A stretch of DNA of 32,874 bases from the IMG/VR virus record IMGVR_UViG_3300010392_000031, positions 1-32,874 of that record; one strand, 5' to 3'. The DNA is from a virus. A program made the position numbers and the translations under genes. The notes beneath the pieces were generated by a model. It made no database searches, was not told the DNA's origin, and saw only the letters and a list, made by a program, of their open reading frames with translations. Below, one piece after another: positions 28,612 to 32,874 of the stretch (position 1 is the stretch's first letter; the number at the start of each line of letters is the position of its first letter).

Positions 28612-30240
28612 TTACGTCAATGCCTTATTTATTTCGTCACGCAAAGCGAGCGCTTCCCGCCGTTTCAGAGTTTGAGCCGTCATCACGTCCACCCCGAACC
28701 TGTGGAAGAACCGCGCTTGCATCTGTTCATCAGAATACCCTGCCGCCAACTGCACGCCTCCCCAAAACTGCATCACCTCTTGCAAGCTGTTTTGCGCCAT
28801 CTGCCATTCCGCTTGCTGCTTGTGCCGCGCGCCGACGATCACATCCGACGCTCCGCGCGGAATCGCAGGCTCCGACCAGACTTCGGCTTTCGCCATCCGC
28901 AGGCGTTCCAGCAGTTCCGGCGACATTTCCGCCAGGATGCCCGCCACCTGTTCGGGCGCGCCGCGGTCCTGCGGCACATGTACATGCCCGCAATACGGGC
29001 AAATCATGGTCGTCGCTTCGAAGGTTAGCGTACAGTTTTCGCAAGCTTTGTGCGGTATTGCGTCGGGTTCTTTCTGCTTCCGCTGCCCCTGTTCACGCCA
29101 CAGTTGCCATCGACGGGGTGTATCGGGCATCCCGTACTTCGCCGCCATCCGTAGCACGTTGCCTACATGATCAATGATGACCCCGAACCGTTTACCGTCC
29201 GCAGGCGTCAACGGGCGGCAAAACTGCTGAACGAACATGCCAAAGCTCATCGTCGGGCGACACATAATGCAGACGTCCACACCGGGCAGGTCCAGCCCCT
29301 CGCTGAACAGTTCGCAGTTTGTCAGAACTTTGATTTCGCCGCGCGCGAAACGATCCATCGCCGCTTGGCGTTCTGCATCCGGTGTCGTGCCGTCGAGCGA
29401 AATAGCCGAAACACCAGCCTGTCGAAATTTTTCCGCGAGTTCTTCCGCTTGGGCAACGTCAACCGTGAACGCAATAGCCGATTGACCCGGCGTGTGCTGC
29501 ATGTAGGTCGCGACCGCATCGCCTACGATTTGCGATTTATGCGCAGCGTCCCGCATCGATTTGTCGGTATAATCGCCCGTGCTGCCGATTTTCAATTCTG
29601 CTTCGGCAATGGACGGTTCCGGCGCGACGACCCGATATTCGCAAATGTTGCCCGCATCGATCAGGTCGCGCATCCCGATACCCTGGACCAGCGCATGAAA
29701 CACCCCGCCCTGATCCGCGTGTAGCGATTTCCCGTCACCCCTGATCGGTGTGGCCGTCACCCCCAACCCCTGCGCATTCGGAAAAAGCGCGGTCGCCTTG
29801 CCCCATTTGTTCGACTGGCGGATATGGTGTGCTTCATCCGTAACCCATCGCCCGACAGTTTTGCACCAACGCTGATCGGGTGTAAAACGGCGGATCAGCG
29901 TATCCACCCCGGCCACAGCGGCGGGTGCGTTCGGATCATAATAGGAGCGTCCGGCCTCTTTGATTTGCTGCTGAATGCAGAAATTGATTACCGGTTGCGG
30001 TGCAATGATGTTGTGCGGAACGCTCATGCGCGCATGAGTGGTGGATATTTGCCCGATCAGTTCTTGCCGATGGACGATAGCGCACGACGGATTCGGATCG
30101 TTTTCCGAAAGGCTGGTAAATGTGACGGTTTTACCGGATCGGCACGGCATAACCGCGATCACGTTTCGGTTGCCCGCCACCCACTGCTCGCGGATCCCGG
30201 TCACAAGTTCGCTCTGATACGGTCGCAGTTGGACAGCCAT
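28612..30240 (-). CDS. SF2 DNA helicase (ResIII-type) with C-terminal zinc finger
   Basis: The 542-residue protein has a Q-type start (RPYQ, residues 6-9), Walker A MPCRSGKT (31-38; usually PTGSGKT), DEAH (135-138), TATP (162-165), motif V SEGLDLPGVD (313-322) and a divergent motif VI QQFCRPLTP (338-346; Cys where Gly is usual). Residues 400-417 carry CENC and CPYC, a likely zinc finger. The C-terminal 120 residues are helical. It probably unwinds or remodels DNA during phage replication or recombination. It is the first gene of the leftward early operon; the ATG follows AAAGGGTGA. Confidence 0.88.
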   Translation of the reverse strand: MAVQLRPYQSELVTGIREQWVAGNRNVIAVMPCRSGKTVTFTSLSENDPNPSCAIVHRQELIGQISTTHARMSVPHNIIAPQPVINFCIQQQIKEAGRSYYDPNAPAAVAGVDTLIRRFTPDQRWCKTVGRWVTDEAHHIRQSNKWGKATALFPNAQGLGVTATPIRGDGKSLHADQGGVFHALVQGIGMRDLIDAGNICEYRVVAPEPSIAEAELKIGSTGDYTDKSMRDAAHKSQIVGDAVATYMQHTPGQSAIAFTVDVAQAEELAEKFRQAGVSAISLDGTTPDAERQAAMDRFARGEIKVLTNCELFSEGLDLPGVDVCIMCRPTMSFGMFVQQFCRPLTPADGKRFGVIIDHVGNVLRMAAKYGMPDTPRRWQLWREQGQRKQKEPDAIPHKACENCTLTFEATTMICPYCGHVHVPQDRGAPEQVAGILAEMSPELLERLRMAKAEVWSEPAIPRGASDVIVGARHKQQAEWQMAQNSLQEVMQFWGGVQLAAGYSDEQMQARFFHRFGVDVMTAQTLKRREALALRDEINKALT

Positions 30241-30264
30241 AAATCACCCTTTGAATTTTCGAAG

Positions 30265-30293
30265 AACATAGCCCGCGCAATTATTCACCGCAA
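30265..30293 (-). promoter_or_regulatory. Candidate early leftward promoter
   Basis: On the minus strand TTGCGG (30293-30288), 17 bases, then TATGTT (30270-30265). It points to the helicase gene starting at 30240. The -35 matches the TTGCG form seen at 22595-22600 and 17574-17579. Confidence 0.45.
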
Positions 30294-30309
30294 GAGCCAA
30301 TAAAGGCTA

Positions 30310-30338
30310 TTGACGGATAACAGCGCGCCCGTTAGAAA
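30310..30338 (+). promoter_or_regulatory. Candidate early rightward promoter
   Basis: TTGACG (30310-30315, 5/6 to consensus), 17 bases, then TAGAAA (30333-30338, 4/6). It points to the gene at 30374, whose ATG follows AAAGG. The short inverted repeat CAATA-AAGGC-TATTG (30298-30312) overlaps its -35 and may be an operator. Confidence 0.5.
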
Positions 30339-30373
30339 GTCTGCACAACCAACGAAATCGAAAGGTTCTTGAT

Positions 30374-30979
30374 ATGGAATTCAAATTTGACCCCACATAT
30401 CCGCCGGATCGCGACGCCGCTTTGCGCGTCATCGGTCTGTTTTCCGGCAGCGCACCCGCCGCAGATCCGGCACCCGCCGCAGATCCGGCAGAGGTGGATA
30501 TTCACGGTATGGTGTGGGACGGTGAAATTCACGCATCGACCAAAGCGAAAAACGCCGATGGTTCCTGGCGGGCACGCAAAGGGCGGTCGGACGAATACGA
30601 AGCCGCAATCGCCGCCCATAAGGCAGAGCAAACCGAAGCGTCCGGCGCTGCGATGGTCCCGACGACTGAACCGGAGCAGTCCGCCGCACCCGCCCCGACG
30701 GGCAGCATGCCGATGCCTGCGCCGCAGCCCGCTGCACCCGAACCCACAACGCCGCAAGCGCCGGTCGGCTATGAGGAAATGGCAAACCGCTTTGTCGGCA
30801 TGATGAACGCCGGGAAAATCGCAGACTTTGAGGCGGTGTATCGTGATCTCGCGATCAATCACGCAGATCTCGAAACGAACCTCACCAGCATCGACCGGCT
30901 GTGGCAGTACATGACTGCGATTGATGCAGGCGCCGGACACCCGGACGCGGTGCAGCGCGCAATGGCGGCGGCAGGCTGA
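30374..30979 (+). CDS. Hypothetical protein upstream of the nuclease gene
   Basis: The 201-residue protein begins MEFKFDPTYPPDRDAALRVI and then has a linker APAADPAPAADPA encoded by an 18-bp direct repeat (30452-30487). Residues about 43-80 (VDIHGMVWDGEIHASTKAKN, WRARKGRSDEYEAAIAAHK) look like a small conserved nucleic-acid-related motif found in phage proteins upstream of recombination genes. A Pro/Ala-rich linker follows, and a helical C-terminus (YEEMANRFVGMMNAGKIADF) resembles a domain in other phage replication proteins. No enzymatic call is possible. It is joined to the nuclease gene by a TGATG junction and heads the rightward operon. Confidence 0.72.
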   Translation: MEFKFDPTYPPDRDAALRVIGLFSGSAPAADPAPAADPAEVDIHGMVWDGEIHASTKAKNADGSWRARKGRSDEYEAAIAAHKAEQTEASGAAMVPTTEPEQSAAPAPTGSMPMPAPQPAAPEPTTPQAPVGYEEMANRFVGMMNAGKIADFEAVYRDLAINHADLETNLTSIDRLWQYMTAIDAGAGHPDAVQRAMAAAG

Positions 30980-32070
30980 TGACGCGCCCGGTTGAAACCA
31001 GACCGTCAGGGGCAAATCGCTGGACGAAATGTTCAGCGGCGCCCCTGTTCGCCAGCCGCGCGCCGGTCAGGCCGGAAGGCGATCCGGCGCGGGAAGGTAC
31101 ATGCGCGGCGTGGGTTGCCGAACTGGTGCTGACCGGGCGCGCCCTACGCTGTTCCGACCTGATCGGCGAGTGCCACGAAAACGGCTGGGAAGTGGACGAC
31201 GAAATGGTCGGGCGCGTTCAGGGCTACGTTGACATGATCCGCGCTGATGGCGGTTTCGTCAGCGCGGAACGGTTTGTCAGGCTGTCGGATAAAGTTGCCG
31301 GGACACTGGACAACGCTGCGTCGTATCTGAACGGCGTCCTTAAAGTGCGTGATTTGAAATACGGGTTTCGCACAATTGAGGCCGATTCCAATCAGCTTGT
31401 GATTTATGCCGGAGCGTTGCTGGCCGAGTTGCTGGCAAGTGGCGGAATCGTGACTGAGGTGTGGACGGAAATTTATCAACCGCGCGGGTTTCATCCGGAC
31501 GGCATCCACAGGCGGCAGTGCTGGACGGTTGCGGAAATTCAGGAACGGTGCGCGTGGATTGCGGAACGGGCCGGGGAATGTCACCGACCGAACCCGGTTG
31601 CGACACCGGGCGCGCATTGCCTCGATTGCGACGGTGCGCCCGGGTGCGCGGCGTTGGCAGCCACATCGGCAAATCTAATCGCAATGGTGGAAGACACGCG
31701 CCACCGTGAAATGACCCCGGCAGAAATCGCCCAGCGCCTTGCGTTCATCCGCGATGCGAAAAAGGTGATTGACGCAGCGGCCAGTGCCGTGGAGGCTGAG
31801 GCTTTGGCGCGGCATACTGGTGGCGATCACATCCCTGGTTGGGGTCTGAAAGAGCGGCTTGGACACCGGAAGTTGACAGCATCGCGAGAAACGATCCGCG
31901 CGCTGACCGGCATCGACCCGGTAAGAGAGGCCGACATGACGCCCGCCCAATTGAAGGCGGCGGGCGCAAGCGAAAAGCAGCTGTCCGTTTTGTCGGTTCG
32001 TCCGACGATTGGTCACAAACTGGAACCCCTCGACCCGCGCGACCTTGCGCGGCAATTCAAGAAAGGTTGA
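30979..32070 (+). CDS. DUF2800/Cas4-AddB-like PD-(D/E)XK nuclease
   Basis: The 363-residue protein fits the phage DUF2800 family. Its nuclease signs are EG at residues 39-40, KVAGTLDNAASY with Asp111, VRDLKYG with Asp125/Lys127, and NQLVIYAGALL with Gln139. Four Cys, one N-terminal (Cys18 in RWTKCS) and three C-terminal (Cys214, Cys217, Cys223 in CLDCDGAPGC), have the spacing of an AddB/Cas4-type [4Fe-4S] cluster. It probably trims DNA ends in phage recombination. It lies upstream of an ssDNA-binding-like gene, so together they may form a recombination pair. The ATG is TGATG-linked to the previous gene. Confidence 0.85.
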   Translation: MTRPVETRPSGANRWTKCSAAPLFASRAPVRPEGDPAREGTCAAWVAELVLTGRALRCSDLIGECHENGWEVDDEMVGRVQGYVDMIRADGGFVSAERFVRLSDKVAGTLDNAASYLNGVLKVRDLKYGFRTIEADSNQLVIYAGALLAELLASGGIVTEVWTEIYQPRGFHPDGIHRRQCWTVAEIQERCAWIAERAGECHRPNPVATPGAHCLDCDGAPGCAALAATSANLIAMVEDTRHREMTPAEIAQRLAFIRDAKKVIDAAASAVEAEALARHTGGDHIPGWGLKERLGHRKLTASRETIRALTGIDPVREADMTPAQLKAAGASEKQLSVLSVRPTIGHKLEPLDPRDLARQFKKG

Positions 32071-32073
32071 GAA

Positions 32074-32874
32074 ATGGCTAACTATCCAACAGAATACGGT
32101 ACGACCCCGGTCGGCCGGATCATCATGCACCCGCGTGAAGGTTTGTTTCAGAAAGGGACAACCGACCAGCACAACCGCCCGATTGAGCCGAACAAGCAAC
32201 GATATTTTGTCGGGCTGGCCGTGGAAAAGTCCGCCCCCGGCGTGAACGAGATGCTTGGCATTTTGCAAAAAGCGGCAATGGCCGGTTACGCGTCGAACCC
32301 GCAGGTGATGCAGCAGATTCAAATAGGCCTTGGCGCGACTGCATTTTCCTGGAAGGTGCAGGACGGCGACGAAATGATCGTCAACCCTGAAACCGGCCAA
32401 CAGGAGCCGCGCACGCCGCACGGCCAAGGTTGCTGGATCTTCAAGTTTTCGACCACTATCCCGATGCGCGCGGCCAAATTTCCGCCGGGTGCGAACGTAC
32501 CTGTCGATTGCGGCGAGGATGAGCTGTACAAGGGCTGTTTTGCGCAGATTTCCTATTCGGCCAGCGCGAACGGGAATATCGACCACACCGCCGGGGTCTA
32601 CCTGAACCCGAAAACAATCTGCCTGATCGGACACGGCGAACCGATCACCGGCGGCCCGTCGCTTGAACAGCAGTTTCAGGGCGGCACGGGCGGTTACGTC
32701 CCCGCCGGTATGTCACAGACACCTCTCGCGCCGACCGGCGCACTGGGCGGCATGGGCCAGCAGCAGCCCATGCAGACGCAGCAGCCCATGCAGACGCAGC
32801 AGCCCATGCAGACGCAGCAGCCCATGCAGACGCAGCAGCCCATGCAGACGCAGCAGCCCATGCAGACGCAGCAG
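32074..32874 (+). CDS. Phage ssDNA-binding-like protein, 3'-truncated
   Basis: The frame starts at ATG 32074 (MANYPTEYGTTPVGRIIMHP), 3 bases after the nuclease stop, with AAAGG upstream, and remains open to the window edge (267 codons). The body (KQRYFVGLAVEKSAPGVNEM, ATAFSWKVQDGDEMI, HGQGCWIFKFSTTIPMRAAK, QISYSASANGNIDHTAGVYL) resembles DUF2815-type phage ssDNA-binding proteins with an OB fold. The C-terminal part is a flexible Gly-rich linker and a QQPMQT repeat of at least six copies. Protein interaction tails are common in such proteins, but here the usual acidic tip lies outside the window, if present. Placement after the nuclease fits a recombination/replication role. Confidence 0.75.
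   Translation, partial: MANYPTEYGTTPVGRIIMHPREGLFQKGTTDQHNRPIEPNKQRYFVGLAVEKSAPGVNEMLGILQKAAMAGYASNPQVMQQIQIGLGATAFSWKVQDGDEMIVNPETGQQEPRTPHGQGCWIFKFSTTIPMRAAKFPPGANVPVDCGEDELYKGCFAQISYSASANGNIDHTAGVYLNPKTICLIGHGEPITGGPSLEQQFQGGTGGYVPAGMSQTPLAPTGALGGMGQQQPMQTQQPMQTQQPMQTQQPMQTQQPMQTQQPMQTQQ
32761..32874 (+). repeat. 18-bp tandem repeat at the window end
   Basis: Six perfect copies of an 18-bp unit (CAGCAGCCCATGCAGACG, coding QQPMQT) plus six bases of a seventh run to the edge. Identical copies at an edge often mark an assembly break. Confidence 0.95.

Noticed and set aside
28153-29028. Long plus-strand frame reading QVRTAQVRID-type repeats over the pentapeptide array
   Set aside because: The 15-bp tandem repeat has no stops in any frame, so the frame stays open by chance. 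It lacks a ribosome-binding site and continues antisense into the helicase gene.
1-32874. tRNA genes, integrase, attachment sites or insertion sequences
   Set aside because: I saw no cloverleaf-like sequence, recombinase motif, transposase or flanking direct repeats while reading both strands; a dedicated search could still find a small tRNA.

Overview
This window is most of a tailed-phage genome, or a prophage read as one contig. The gene order is that of a long-tailed siphovirus. High GC, dense ATGA/TGATG gene junctions and the protein types (Mu gpF-like protein, DUF1073-type portal, Rz/Rz1 pair with a CDWATPIRPS-type Rz1) suggest an alphaproteobacterial host, probably near the Rhodobacteraceae; that host is an inference. 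No integrase, lysogeny repressor or tRNA was found. Both ends cut a gene: the left end lies inside a rightward ORF, and the right end lies inside a perfect 18-bp tandem repeat in a ssDNA-binding-like gene.

Layout. (1) 3-861: two small rightward genes ending at a strong terminator (867-898) that sits inside the end of the convergent Rz1 gene. (2) 22537 down to 863: one long leftward late operon. It runs terminase small and large subunits, portal, Mu-F-like protein, protease with a nested scaffold, decoration protein, major capsid protein, connector and completion proteins, tail terminator, tail tube, tail assembly chaperones with a -1 frameshift, tape measure, distal tail and hub proteins, appendage proteins and a C1q-tipped tail spike, then a lysis cassette. 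(3) 22538-23172: a 635-bp non-coding control region with eight copies of a 13-bp element in both orientations, a perfect 23-bp inverted repeat, 10-bp phased AT-rich repeats, a candidate late promoter and two UUCG-loop terminators. (4) 30240 down to 23173: a leftward early/replication operon with an SF2 helicase, a pentapeptide-repeat protein, a cytosine methyltransferase overlapped for about 1.1 kb by a second same-strand gene, a TetR-type HTH mini-protein and a primase-polymerase/helicase. (5) 30374 to the end: a divergent rightward operon with a hypothetical protein, a Cas4/AddB-like nuclease and an ssDNA-binding-like protein.

How it works together. The early arms diverge from a promoter region at 30241-30373. 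The leftward arm ends at terminators beside the 13-mer array, and the late operon starts just beyond. If the genome is circular or permuted, the rightward arm would continue into the genes at the left edge and stop at the 867-898 terminator, facing the late operon. The most interesting items are the 13-mer control region, the dual-coded methyltransferase locus, the in-frame internal start for a scaffold protein, and the A_AAA_AAG frameshift site.
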